A stretch of 64,000 bases of DNA from Siphonodentalium dalli (taxonomy: Eukaryota; Mollusca; Scaphopoda; Gadilida; Siphonodentaliidae): positions 201,339,959 through 201,403,958 of the forward strand of contig CP136062.1 of NCBI GenBank assembly GCA_032622095.1, in the 5' to 3' direction. The position numbers and the translations under genes are program-made. Shown one piece after another: positions 48,695-60,608 of this stretch; the stretch's first letter is position 1, and each line of letters starts with the position of its first letter. The notes below the pieces were generated by a model. That model saw nothing but the letters and a program-made list of their open reading frames with translations. It was not told the DNA's origin and ran no database searches.

Positions 48695-49500
48695 CTGAAA
48701 CGATAGAAATTAGATTTAGGATATGACCATGTACAAAATTAATTGTAAATTATTATGTGGTTGTCATTGGCGAGAAAATACAATGCGCATGTTCTGGTGG
48801 TAATTCCAGTGGGGGGCTACATGTGAAACAAGTTGACAGGACTGTCATGTTGATAATGACATGAAACTCTACTCTGGCTATGCCCGTATAGAGATCATAT
48901 TCTAACGGTTCAAAACCTAGGCAGTTTTTGGTGTTCTGACGAGGAACTTTATAAAATTGAAAATTAACGCAGGGACTATATTATTTTATCCCCAACCAAA
49001 TGTTCAAAATTTGTCGAGCTCGTAAGATGGACCAAATTACGATAGTGGGTTCCAAATCCCAACGTGCGTACATGTGACAGCTCGCGTAAAATGGTCCAGA
49101 TCCAAACTAAAGTTTCCCGTTAATCATACATGGTATATTAACTCAGGCAAAATTTGGGGTGTACATCTAGATTTGATACATGAATGTCGAGTAAAATCAC
49201 GCCAGTCATAAACTAATTTTAATTATAATGACCATGTTGTTTGCATTGTTCATATATAGCACATGAGCCTATGTTGCACTAATCCATGGCTCGAATTCGT
49301 TAATTTGTTGCATATATTCGGTTGAGTATAAAAGTAGATGATCCCATAAATTGCCGGATTTAGCGTACAGTCCCACATTAACTGATTACACGCATATTAG
49401 TTGTATTAATTCATATTATTTTAGAGAGATCGAATGTCAACATTGGGCCACATGTCCTCGTTTGGTTTATATTCTTCAATTCCCTGTCATGTACTGAATG
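48695..49500. other. Upstream intron or flank; no recognised feature
   Basis: AT-rich sequence. No promoter or 5' UTR exon could be identified with confidence. Confidence 0.4.
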
Positions 49501-49504
49501 AAGT

Positions 49505-49990
49505 ATCAACGGTAATCACCACAGAGAACTATTGGGGAAGTTCCAAATCATGCCAAAATGATAACTGTTGGTTCCTGTGGGAATGGGTATAAAGAACCAA
49601 TGGCTCTTGGGGGAATAATGCAAGGTTCTTAATTGGGAACCAAATTACAACCAGTGAAGAATCAACTGGTTCTTGGTGAGGTGACGAAGAACCAAATTCA
49701 ATTTCGGAAGAACTAGACGGTTCCGCCAATCCGCCTGGTGGACTCAATTAACAGTAAATTAGGTTCTTCACTCACAAACGTGAAGAACCAAAACTAACAT
49801 AAAAAGAATCAAAATTAACACCCGGAGAACCAATTTACTCCGTATGTGCGAAACCAAAATGAAGAAACAATTGGTTCAACGCGTCGTGAAGAACCGGTTG
49901 GTTCTTCAATTTGGTTCCACGTGCAGCTGGTAGACAAATGAAGAACCCATTACGTATCATATGGTCATACTTATTTCTTAGAGTGTATGT
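49505..49990. repeat. Motif-saturated island, GAAGAACCAA
   Basis: GAAGAACCAA and TTGGTTCTTC recur in both orientations at irregular spacing. The right edge TTCTTAGAGTGTAT resembles ends of CACT...AGTG transposons. No clear left end or target duplication was found. Confidence 0.55.
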
Positions 49991-49998
49991 AAAAAAAA

Positions 49999-50093
49999 AA
50001 GCGCACGTGTGAACTTACAAGTATATATAGCTCCACCTGAGACTGTTATATTAATCTCAGGCTCCACTTACATATACAGTTCACAGTCGTGCG
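49999..50093. mobile_element. Small hairpin element, partly duplicated at 50205-50267
   Basis: GCGCACGTGTGAACTTACAA...CCACCTGAG followed by a diverged inverted arm (CTCAGGCTCCACTTAC...CAGTCGTGCG). The left arm recurs exactly at 50205-50267, immediately before the LINE fragment. Confidence 0.65.
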
Positions 50094-50264
50094 AATTCAG
50101 TCATTCTTTTAAGTAAAAGTGTTATTCCAACAGACTACATGCACGTGTGTCTCTTCGTGAGTGCATATCCAAATATACTAATTTCCATTCATAAATTTAA
50201 AAAAAGCGCACGTGTGAACTTACAAGTATATATAGCTCCACCTGAGACTGTTATATTAATCTCA

Positions 50265-50689
50265 GGCCGTACTACCTTTAGCCCCACAAAATTGGTAAAA
50301 GCATTCGATGCTAAACTTAAGGAAGAATATATCGCATGGTGGTCAAGAAAAAGAGAAGATTCGTCAAAATTTACAACTTTCCAAGCGATCAATAAAACCT
50401 TTGGGATTGCAAAATATCTTAACCTAAGCATGGATCATCACACCAAAGCCTCATTCACTCGTTTCAGAGTGAGTGCCCATGCACTCATTGGCTATTGAAA
50501 CGGGCCGCCGAGCGAAATCCGATACATGGGAAAGTAAAAGGCTATGTCCGCTCTGCGTCGTTCAAGTGGAAGACAAAAAACACTTCCTACTTTACTGCTC
50601 CCTGTTCTCGGACGAACGTTCTGAATTATTTGATAATCTACGGGGAATATCGGCTGCGATTAACTTATTACCCGACACTCAATTATATA
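50265..50689 (+). pseudogene. LINE C-terminal fragment, 5' part
   Basis: Two frames. 50265-50498 includes KLVKAFDAKLKEEYIAWWSR and FTRFRVSAHAL. After a frameshift, 50473-50689 includes IETGRRAKSDTWESKRLCPL, CVVQVEDKKHFLLYCSLF and PDTQLY. The RxSAHxLxIExGR...CPLC...EDxxHFLxxC pattern is the C-terminus of a non-LTR retrotransposon polyprotein. It is cut at 50689 by a transposon and resumes at 54006. Confidence 0.8.
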
Positions 50690-51479
50690 CACACTGGAGA
50701 TCCGTGAACTCGATTACCGGTTACGCCAACTAAGTACAACGGTCATTTTTTTAATTTTCACGTAGAAGCTACTGCACAAAATCGATGAGTATTAAACAAA
50801 ACAATGATATTATCCATATCAGATTAATTAAAAAACGTGTGAGATTTACAATGAGAATGAACCATCTATCGGAAAAAGTAATCCATTGCCGAAACAATGT
50901 CTTAATCGTGTCACAAAAGAGATTTATATACCTTATTTCTTGAATAATTTCCAAGTTTACGATTTCAATCGTTAGGTGAGACCCTGTCGGCTGTTCTCTG
51001 AATGTATGTTATGTGTCTCCAAATAAGCTAGCATCTCAGCTTACTTATATGTTGAACCCAGTTGTTATAACAAGGTGAAAGGCGTGTATACGGTATGCAT
51101 TTTGAAATCCAGTATTATTTCTGCAAGAACTCGTACAACAGTTTCGAACACCACGCACTTAGGTTAAGCAAACATGTTTAATAACACGCACACCGGTTTT
51201 CAATATTAGAAACAAATATTAAACCTCCATAAAATGGTCGACATAAAGTATATACCTAAGGGGTTTCAGTGTTATGCGCACACAATGCGCGTTGGTTTAA
51301 ACAATAGAGTCCGCACTGGGCCTTTCACATAACTGCACAAAAAGACGTCCGTTAATTTTAGTGGACAACTTTACTAAACAGTCAGTAAATTGGTGTGTGA
51401 AAGCATTGCGCGATGCCCAGAAATGCACAAATTTATCTGATGAGATCAAGACTCCCATATAAAAGAGCACAATTGTAAT

Positions 51480-51935
51480 ACCATGACTTGTTACTACAAT
51501 GGTACTACCGTGGTACCATCGTGGTATTACCGTGGTACTACCATGGTATAGTGTCGCACTAACATGGTACGATAAGTGACATTTACCATGTTACTACCAT
51601 GATACATTGGAACTCTACTAGGGTAGGGGCCTACTTTACCATGATACTATAATGGCAGTTTGGTACTACCATATCAGTATAGTACTACCACAGTATATAT
51701 ACTACCATGGTACAACCACGTTAAATTGATATACACCATGTAGTATACCATGGCACTGTACTAAAGTACTTTACCATGCTTTTGGTTACAGTTGGTACTA
51801 CCATGCATTGTAGTATGGTATACTACCCCGCATGGTATTACCACGGTAAAGTGATAACTACCATTGTACTACCATGGAAAGTACATACTATAGGGTAAAC
51901 TACAATGCTACAGTTGATGCCGTTGTAAAGTGTAT
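51480..51935. repeat. Motif-saturated island, TACCATGGTAC
   Basis: Dozens of ACCATGGTA, GGTACTACCATG and variants in about 450 bases. It starts near GAGCACAATTGTAATACC and the right edge reads AAAGTGTATT. Confidence 0.6.
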
Positions 51936-52968
51936 TTTGTTATATTAGACTAGATTCTACAATATAATTAGACCAAGTATTCTCGGCCCACAACTGCTCG
52001 GGATATTGACTCTATACAAGGTTACATCTTTTGATGAATACATTTTTAGCAAGCGAATGGAGATAAATGCATTGCATGTGTGTGAAACGCTTGCGTTATG
52101 CGGATAGTTCAACGCACTTATGTGAAAGGTGTACGCACCGTGCGTAACTTAAACGCATGTGTTAAACGCATGTACGTGAACGCAGCTTAAGAAATAAGAC
52201 AGGCGCCTCCGTTCCGCGCTATGATATACGAGTGCTAAGCTATATAAAGTGTGATATACTTGTTTTTGTCCATATATAATAGTATTTAATTCACAGAGAT
52301 GATATTATTTCAGATTAAAGTCTGAGTGTGGTAGTATAATCACATTGAGCTTTTAACAATTTATACGATTCTATTCCATGGTTTCATTCTACACATGTTT
52401 ATGCTAAAGGACGGATGCAGAATACTGCTTCAAAATATCACAAGTTGTATTTGGTTGTTCATTTGGGGAAATAAAACTATGTGCTATATAACAACAATAG
52501 TCAGTTGATGGCATACTATAATGCATGCAATATGTTATAGATGGGGTTTCAACTAACATGGACCATTTAGCCATCAAATTTCGTCAGCAGGATTTACTTT
52601 GCAGAACATTCCATTGGAAGCTTAACCTATGCACGTGGTATCGAAAACCGTTGTGCGTGGTTTAAACTATTTTTGAGTAACCGTTGTACGAGTTCATTCC
52701 GAGCTTCAACCCTCGAGTTGATTATGTCGGGTTTTCGTCGGTGACCCACTTTCACGCGTAACGCTGGGCATGTGAATATCGAGGAGGATATTTTTGCTGT
52801 ACAATATGGGTGAAAGTTTTTATCCGGGTCAACAGGCGACTGTGTAGAGTTCTATTAAACAAGAAAATATGCTCGTGTCGGAGGAATATTTTTCATTTAT
52901 CAGCCCATAAATACAAACAAATTTGATTAAACACTGGAGTTTTGACGATGATGCAATAGAACCATTAT

Positions 52969-53857
52969 CACCCCATGCATCCGGACATGCTCGTAGCGGA
53001 AGACATGCTCGTAGCGGAATAACCATATGGCCCGCGATTTGCACACCGTTCACGGTTAGACACATGTTGCACCAAAACCAACACATACCAGTGGTTGACG
53101 GTGGTGGTACTATTTGTGGCTATAATTTACCCAACTGTACATCAAACTTCTTTAAACATGGACGCAGTTTAATCCTATTTTACCGGGAAGTTAGGCCAAA
53201 TATTGTGGCAAAATTTGCATTTCTTACATAAAATTACGATTTCTGTGGTAACAGCCCAGACAATATAGTCTTTGCATACATTGCTATTTCCGCGGATATT
53301 CCCTTAATATAATAGTCAACATTTTCTGTCATGTTTCTACATTTTCAATAGTAAAAAATAACCATATATTCAGGTCATAGCAAGAAAATATGGAATGTCT
53401 TTAGCAGTGGTTTTACGTTTGCTATAGACATACCCCAAAATCAAGTGAGTGCCTCCATGGAAACTATTTTTTCGGGCACTAATATGATTGACATCGCAAA
53501 CATGTCCAGTTCATTTTGAAGCTAAGATATCATACTTTGAGAGACTGTATGTTATATAACGTGTCAATGCAAAGATTCATTAAAATTTGATAAACTTATA
53601 TCGAGTAAGTATTTCAGGTCATAATTTTCGTATAAAACCAGATTATCGAACAGTAATATGCAAATTGCGGAAACCACAACCGCTCATTTCTGTAGACCGA
53701 TTATCGCTGTTAACGTTTAAAAAAAATCAAGGTAAAATAAACCGTGTTTTTATGAAATAACTTACGACAACTAAAGAGGAAGTGCAAATGGCGGGGCATG
53801 TGGTTATTCCGCTACGAGCATGTCTTCCGCTACGAGCATATCCGGATGCATGGGGTG
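52969..53857. mobile_element. 889-bp nested element, 5-bp duplication ATTAT
   Basis: ATTAT at 52964-52968 and 53858-53862. The TIRs of about 68 bases start CACCCCATGCATCCGGA and contain a duplicated CATGCTCGTAGCGGAA. The interior is non-coding. It is nested within the 50690-54005 transposon. Confidence 0.85.
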
Positions 53858-54005
53858 ATTATATACACACACAATGAACTCGGAAAATATTTGAATTATG
53901 GCACATTGCATGGGTATATATCATAACAATTACACTTTCCGTCCGTCAATGTTAACCGTTGTTCGAGTTCTCAACCGTTGTTCGAGTTCACGGATCTCCA
54001 GTGTG

Positions 54006-54350
54006 ATAACACTCTAGTCGGAATATTCGATAATGACATCACACCGCGGGTAATGAGATATATCCATGTCACTCATGAAAAACGGCGCCGATTCACAGGT
54101 GCCGCAACCTGATGATAGGGCCCAGAGCGCAGCGGGGGTCAAATATTTATCTCATATATACTGTCGATTTCTAGGTTCATCTTTGTATGTGTTATACAAA
54201 CTACATTTATATATGTGTATTTCCTGTTTATATGTTTGTATGTTTAATTGACATATCATGTTTATGTAATGTACTATATTTGTTATATGTACTCATGTGT
54301 TATGTGACAATGTTGTCACGAATGACATATTATCATTAAAGACAATAAAG
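54006..54350 (+). pseudogene. LINE C-terminal fragment, 3' part and 3' UTR
   Basis: With one ATA copy removed, PDTQLY (50672-50689) continues in frame as NTLVGIFDNDITPRVMRYIH and ends TGAAT before TGATGA at 54112. A 3' UTR follows, with AATAAAGACATTC at about 54344. Confidence 0.75.
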
Positions 54351-54749
54351 ACATTCATACCATCGAATGACCTTGAGCCACAATCCTCGTTCCCATTAAA
54401 TTCCTATATAACGTTGACCACAATCTGATATATGACGGGTGGCGGATATTTATTACCATGGTAAGGTATGCTTGTTACCTTAAATGAACTATTCTAAACT
54501 TCAAATAGCTTAAAATAGTTCTTTAATATCTCTGCCCTGTAACCACATCTTACATTATTATACTGCGCCGCGGTTTGACACATGATTTAAATCAACTTTG
54601 GCAAAACAAAACACGTGGATGTTAAATGCGTGCATCGATATAGGCGAGTATGTGGCTATTGGACATGTAAGCGTCTTCTCTTATAAAATAAGCATAGTGC
54701 ACACTCTAACCTGGAAAAGAGCATTATCAATCAATAATCAATGAATTAA

Positions 54750-55215
54750 AGGTACTCAATCCGATTAGACGGTCCCCATACCATCAAGATACAACAACAG
54801 CATTTATTCAAAAATATATACGCTTTAGTTTTCAGAATCGATCTATTGCAACAAAATAATGCTAACCACTGTCAACTATGGTATCAAATGTCCCAAAACT
54901 TGTTATTTATCAACATTTAGTTCAACAAAATATGGCCGTATTATCACTAAAGTATCACGAAATTTGACCGTATTACCACTTGATTTTAGAGTTATCCATC
55001 TTCATCCACAATTTTGTCCGAGACCATCCGTTTGACCACGTCTTTCTGGGCCACATTATTACACATCTTGAGAAATATCAAACTTCAAAAATACATATCT
55101 AAACACTCTGAGTTTTTGATGTTGATGGGTGGGTTCCTCGGCTGGAATCAAATATTTGTTACCCCCGAAGCCAAAGGAATAGTAATTTAGGAGTGTCTGA
55201 TCGGATTGAGTACGT
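54750..55215. mobile_element. TTAA-flanked MITE, family AGGTACTCAATCCGAT (copy 1)
   Basis: A 466-bp unit with TTAA at 54746-54749 and 55216-55219. TIRs AGGTACTCAATCCGAT / ATCGGATTGAGTACGT. It is homologous throughout, in inverted orientation, to 57082-57528. Confidence 0.88.
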
Positions 55216-55494
55216 TTAAGATATCACCCGTGAATGCTAAAGATGAGCCAAAACATGGCTGATATAAGCTTTATTCTTTCTACCAAATCCCATTCTCTAA
55301 TGTAATTACGTCTTTATTAAAGTTTATGCTATACCATACAATTTCTGTTCATTCCTGAGCATGATTTAGATAAATAAATATGTTTACATCAGAATATTAA
55401 TAATAACACACAGTGAAAGGGCCTCACTCTAGCATTCTGGTCGAGTTTTTACCTGCATTGTTGAATTATTTTTGCATGTGCACTTGCACCCTGG

Positions 55495-55560
55495 TCATAT
55501 AATTTTTTTATATGATGGGAAAATTGCCATATAATTTTTTTATATGGTGGGAAAATTGTC
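55495..55560. repeat. Short tandem duplication
   Basis: CATATAATTTTTTTATATGATGGGAAAATTG occurs twice in succession, with one base change. Confidence 0.8.
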
Positions 55561-55627
55561 AATAATCAAAAATGTAATTAATTCAATACATTTGAGAGCT
55601 AGACTAAACAAACGGCATAACGAAAGC

Positions 55628-55718
<91 letters not shown>

Positions 55719-55729
55719 GATAGAGAGGG

Positions 55730-55810
<81 letters not shown>
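55628..55810. repeat. (GA)n microsatellite
   Basis: About 180 bases of GA with occasional interruptions. The Ser/Leu open frames on the minus strand are artefacts. Confidence 0.97.
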
Positions 55811-55811
<1 letters not shown>

Positions 55812-55814
55812 AAT

Positions 55815-57080
55815 AAACCATCCGTATAGTGGTGAAATTGATGGTGGCTAGTTTGGATTAAGCTGGAATTAATTATAGGCACATGTGTTCTAAGATGCCC
55901 CCGACCAACAGCATAACATGATGTAAGTTATGAGATACAGAAAATCAATTGTGGATGGCCAAATTATATCGGACAAAATTATGAAATTGCGCAAAAAAAC
56001 CCCAAAAGTTCTCTCCCATAATCTACAGATATGGTGCCATGTATATATAATATAAGTAGTATTACTGTATAACTTGTTAAAGGCGTCCCTGTTTTTTTTC
56101 TCCAGAGAGTCGTGAAATAAATAATATGGAATTTCCTTGTCGTTTATATGACTTGAAGTACACCGAATATGATCCTGTCAATTCCTACTGCTTAACTATT
56201 CTTAAAATTCGCCTCAAATTTAGGCTTTTCAGTCGATACCGAGAACACGTCGAACAAACATTGGCTTTAAAATTAAATTGAAGAATATATAGGTATGAAG
56301 ATTTATCAAGATTAAAAACTTAAACTAGCTATAATTCCATTTCCGTTCGCGAATGAGCCAAAAGCTAACCGGTTTGGTGATAAAAGGGTACGCATATGTT
56401 CAGGTCGCGACATGCAGGTGTGCCCTTCATGTATTGCCATCAGAATTAATTAACCTCTAAAGTAATACGATTACGTCGTTCCATTTACCTGAGACATTAG
56501 GCCACAGACTCGGGCCCGAAATAATCGTCAAAACGAACAATATTCCCCATCACACTGTATACCAACAACTAACATCCATATTTTTGTAAATATACCCACA
56601 ATATATCAAAATGACGATGATCATGACATCCTATGCGTATGCTATAACTGTGGTTCAGCAGACGTATGAATGAGTGATTACGCTAAATATTTTATAGGCT
56701 ACCCTCGGGCAGAAGAGCAAATTAAATTGTTGGTAAAGCCCAGGATCAAATAGAAGAGGTGCGCAAGCAATCATGCAGCGCTGTATATAGAGTAAAGTTG
56801 ATGAGACACAGGGTCGTGAGCACGCCGAGGTGAAGGATCGACGTAATCAGTCACGCAGGAGCAAGAGGAAAAAAAAGAGCGATTGGAAATTAGAAATGAC
56901 GCCGATTTCCCCCACATTGCATAGCAAAGGCTACAAGTGTTCGTTCACTTGCTGGCAATTTTGCAGGCAATTCGTCGTAGGTTGCTGTAGTGTGCTAAGA
57001 TGTGAATGCCAAACTACTTGTAAAATACACATGCACAACAGTGTATACTAAATGCGAAGTGAGATATATCTAATTCCTTA
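55815..57080. other. No recognisable feature
   Basis: AT-rich flank. The small open frame at 56830-57051 has no family motif. Confidence 0.4.
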
Positions 57081-57081
57081 A

Positions 57082-57528
57082 AGGTACTCAATCCGATCAT
57101 TCGCTCCTAAATTACTATTTCTTTGGCTTCGGGTGTACACAATATTTGATTCGAGTCGAGTGATCTAAGCTCAGAGTGATCAGATATCGATTTTTGAAGT
57201 TTGTTATTTCTCGAGATGTGTAATAATATGTGGCCCAGAAACACATAGTCAAACGGAGGGTCTCGGACAAAATTGCCGATGAAGATGGATAGCTCTAAAA
57301 TCAAGTGGCAATACGGTAAAATTTCGTGATACTCAAGTGATAATATGCCCATATTTTGTTGAACAAAATGTTGAAAAATAACAAGTTTTGGGGAAATTTG
57401 ATACCATAATTGACTGTGGTTAGCATTATTTTGTTGCAATAAATCGATTCTGATAACTAAAGCGTATTTTAAAGAAATGTTGTTGTATCTTGATGGTATG
57501 GGGAACGTCTGGTCGGATTGAGTATCTT
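57082..57528. mobile_element. TTAA-flanked MITE, family AGGTACTCAATCCGAT (copy 2)
   Basis: A 447-bp unit with TTAA at 57078-57081 and 57529-57532. TIRs AGGTACTCAATCCGAT / GTCGGATTGAGTATCT. The 174-residue minus-strand frame that crosses it is not a gene, because copy 1 has stops in the equivalent frame. Confidence 0.87.
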
Positions 57529-57533
57529 TAAAG

Positions 57534-57660
57534 GGTAGACGCACGCTTTGCATAAATCCAGCCAAACATTGCAAGATATTTTTAACAAAGAATTTCTCTG
57601 GATCTGTATGGCGAATAATATTGAATGTCACATAATGATCACCATCTTCATCATTATATT
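57534..57660 (-). repeat. Dispersed repeat (second copy of 47573-47745)
   Basis: Starts GGGTAGACGCACGCTTTGC and ends with the complement of ATGAAGATGGTGATxATGTG. A related GGGTCAGACGCACGTTTTGC start occurs at about 40963. Confidence 0.7.
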
Positions 57661-57750
57661 ATTATTATTGTTGTTTTTTCCATAAGGTCACTCTCTTGGA
57701 GGTGTATAAATGGTGTATTGGCGGCTGAACCACAGCCGTAGCAATACTCA

Positions 57751-60608
57751 CTAGACAGTATGCATTGATGTTACTTTGCGTAGTATTCTGGCAGTGCCAA
57801 GAAGTGCAGTTTTCTGTAGGTGAGCAACATCTATGGAGGTAGGAAGTAGGGCTAGCCATTTGCTAATATTGTTGCTCACTGCCCCAGTTGCACCAATCAC
57901 TATAGGTATGATGGAAGTTTTCATTTGCCACATACGACTCACCTCTATTTGTAGGTCAATATACTTCCTGACCTTTTCTGTTTCTTTCTGGGTGACATTA
58001 TAGTCACTTGGGATCGAAACATCTATGAGCAGACACGTGTTGTCGTCCCTGTTCTTGACGATTATGTCTGGTCTGCTACACGAGATGGTTCGGTCAGTGT
58101 GAACCTGTGTGTCTCAAATGACTGTAATGTTGTCTCTAGATCTTACATTCTGAGGAGAGTGTTCATACCATTTATCTGCAGATTGCATGTTATAATGCTT
58201 ACAGATGGACCAATGAACATATCGCCCAACGTTATTATGGCGTTCAAGGTATTCTGAACTCGCTAATCTTGGACAAGCAGATATAATATGTTCTCTACTG
58301 TCTCAGGGTGCTGGTGGCATACTCTACATGTAGGATCAATATTCTTCCGAAGGATCTTGTTTTGGTAGTATCGGGTACTAATGACCTGATCTTGAGCAGC
58401 AATAAGAAGGGACTCGGTCTGAGCCTTCAAGCCTGCATTCTGCAACCATCTGAATGTTGCCGTGCTATCATACTCTTGTTCGTTGATTTTTCTGGCGTGT
58501 TGTCCGTGCATTCGTTTCAGTTCATATCGCTCTGTCCGTTTGTCTTTCATTTTTTTCTTCAGTTCTAGTTTCAACTTTTTGGCCTCCTCCGTTTATTGGT
58601 TCGTGTCTCGATACCAAATTCTGTTCTGAACTGCAGTGCCTGTTTAGTTATGGAATATTTCTTTTTGTTATTTTCATGTCGTTGAAGGCATTTTATGTAC
58701 ACATCACTGCTATTCCTGATATACCTATCAAGACCAACCACTGCCACTTTATAGGCACTCGCCAACTCAATTAAACCTCTGCCACCATATTTTCGTGGTA
58801 AGTATATCCTGTCCACATCTGCCTTACTGTCATGCATGCCACTGGCTGTTAATAACTTTCTTGTTTTCTGTCTAATTGTGTTATTTCGTTCATCCTCCAG
58901 TCTATAACACCGAAGCTGTAACTGATTACTGGGACTGCTAAGCTATTATAGCCATGATCTTATATTTGGCATTCAAATTCCGATTTCAAAATCTGTCGGA
59001 CTCTTCTTTTGTATTCTGCTATTATTTTGCTTTTCATTTTTTGCATGTTCTACTCCATCATATTCGTCAACTCCAAGATATTTATACACTTCTGTCTGGT
59101 CCAGTTCCTTTATGGGTGCCCTTCTCGTCTAATGTAAAATCACCTTTTGTTTCAATTTTACCTTTAACACAAGTCAGTTTGGCACATTTGTCATAGCCGA
59201 ATTCCATTCTTATATCATTACTATAAGATCTCACAACGTCGAGTTGTTGCTCCAATTGATGTTCGTTGCACCCATATAGTTTTATATCATCCATATACAG
59301 CAGGTGTGACAGTTTTGTCTCACCCTGTTGCCCCCCGATGGAGTACCCAGTATTCAACGAGTTGATCTCAGAGCTCATTGGGAAAAAGCTTATGCAAAAC
59401 AGGAGGGGAGACAAAGAATCTCCTTGGAAGATGCCATTTCTAATGCGAATGTCACCTGATACAATCTCACCCTCGCTGTGTGTCAAATGCATTGTTGTTT
59501 GCCATTTTTTCATGACATTGTCCAGGAAATTTATCATGGTTGAATTAGCTTTATAAATCTTGAGTGACTGCACGATCCAGCTATGAGGAACACTATCAAA
59601 GGCCTTTCTATAGTCGATCCATGCGGTACTCAAGTCTCTCTTTGTGTTGCGGCAGTGCTCCATCACCATTTTGTTAAGGAGGAGCTGGTCCTTGCAGCCC
59701 ATGCTTCCTTTACAACAGCCCTTCTGCTCCTTTGGAATAAGGTTGTTATGGGATAGATGTTTGTACAATCTCTCAGTTAGAACGGATGTGAGAATTTTGT
59801 AGAGAGTAGGTAAGCAGGTGATGGGTCGATAATTTTTCGGGTTTGATGTGTCACTGGTTTTGGAGAGCAAAAATGTGACACATTTTAATAGCCAGTCTGG
59901 TGATTCGTCGGGTTTGGTAATCAAGTCACTGAACGATCTTGCAATGTGTGGATGGCAAGTTGTAAACTGCTTCAACCAATAATTTTGGATATTGTCTATT
60001 CCAGCTGCTTTCCAGTTGTGCGTTTTGCTGATAGCATACGAGACTTCTTCTTGCGTAATATCATGTCAGTACTGTTCATTAATATCCGCATTTCTCTCAA
60101 TCTCCTTTGTGATCCATTCAGCTTCAGCATTATGTGTCTCGTTCCTCTCCCATATACCCTTCCAGAATGTTTCTAGTTCTACTTTGTCGGGAGGCATTGT
60201 AATTGTTATTTTAGTTTCATTCATATCTCTATAAAACTTCTTTGTGTTATTAGCAAATGTCTTGTTCTGTCCAAACTGCTTTGACCTTCTTTCGTATCTA
60301 CGTATTCGCTGTGACTTTGCCTGGATTTTTTGTTTCAGTGTTTCCATCACTTCTTCCATTGTTCTGTCGCTATTAATTACATATTTTCTGAGTATCTTCC
60401 TTTTTTTATGTTCATTTAATTTCTCATTTTTCAACTCAGTTAGTGTTGATAAATCTGCTCGAAATGAATCTATTTTTTTCTTTATTCGCACCTTCCACTT
60501 TGGTTCTTGATTTTGTGTTTGCTTGTGTGGTCGAACCTTTGCGTCCACCTTCTCAGATATGAGTTGTGCGGCAATGTACAGCACAGTGTTTATCTCTGTT
60601 AAGCTCAT
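57751..60608 (-). pseudogene. RLE-type non-LTR retrotransposon, nearly full-length but broken
   Basis: Minus strand, in order. 60608-60066 is a basic, coiled N-terminal part. 59975-59082 is a reverse transcriptase with NYRPITCLPT, WIDYRKAFDSVPHSW (motif A), QGDSLSPLLF (motif B) and LYMDDIKLYG (YMDD). 58837-58571 is the thumb, with YLPRKYGGRGLIEL. 58574-58263 has CRVCHQHPETVENI (CCHC). About 58092-57751 is a restriction-like endonuclease with RPDIIV...LLIDVS and a conserved IPIVIGATGAVS tail, with the stop at 57751. Frameshifts near 60000, 58840, 58570 and 58260 disable it. It belongs with endonuclease-of-RLE-type LINEs (R2/R4/NeSL group); the clade is not fixed here. Confidence 0.88.

Larger units (their letters stand above)
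50690..54005. mobile_element. 3.3-kb DNA transposon inserted in the LINE (CACAC ends, ATA duplication)
   Basis: The TIRs start CACACTGGAGATCCGTGAAC on the left and end with the exact complement. Similarity continues past 23 bases with CGGTT phrases. ATA is at 50687-50689 and 54006-54008. Subterminal AACCGTTGTTCGAGTTC repeats are at the right end, with relatives near 51130 and 52670. A CACTA-type origin is possible from the 3-bp duplication and CAC start. No transposase was recognised. It contains the 51.5 kb island and a nested element at 52969-53857. Confidence 0.85.

Noticed and set aside
55540-55882. Ser-Leu repeat proteins
   Set aside because: Pure translation of the (GA)n microsatellite.
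57107-57631. 174-residue minus-strand open frame
   Set aside because: It lies within a TTAA-flanked MITE and adjacent repeat. The related MITE copy at 54750-55215 has stop codons in the matching frame.
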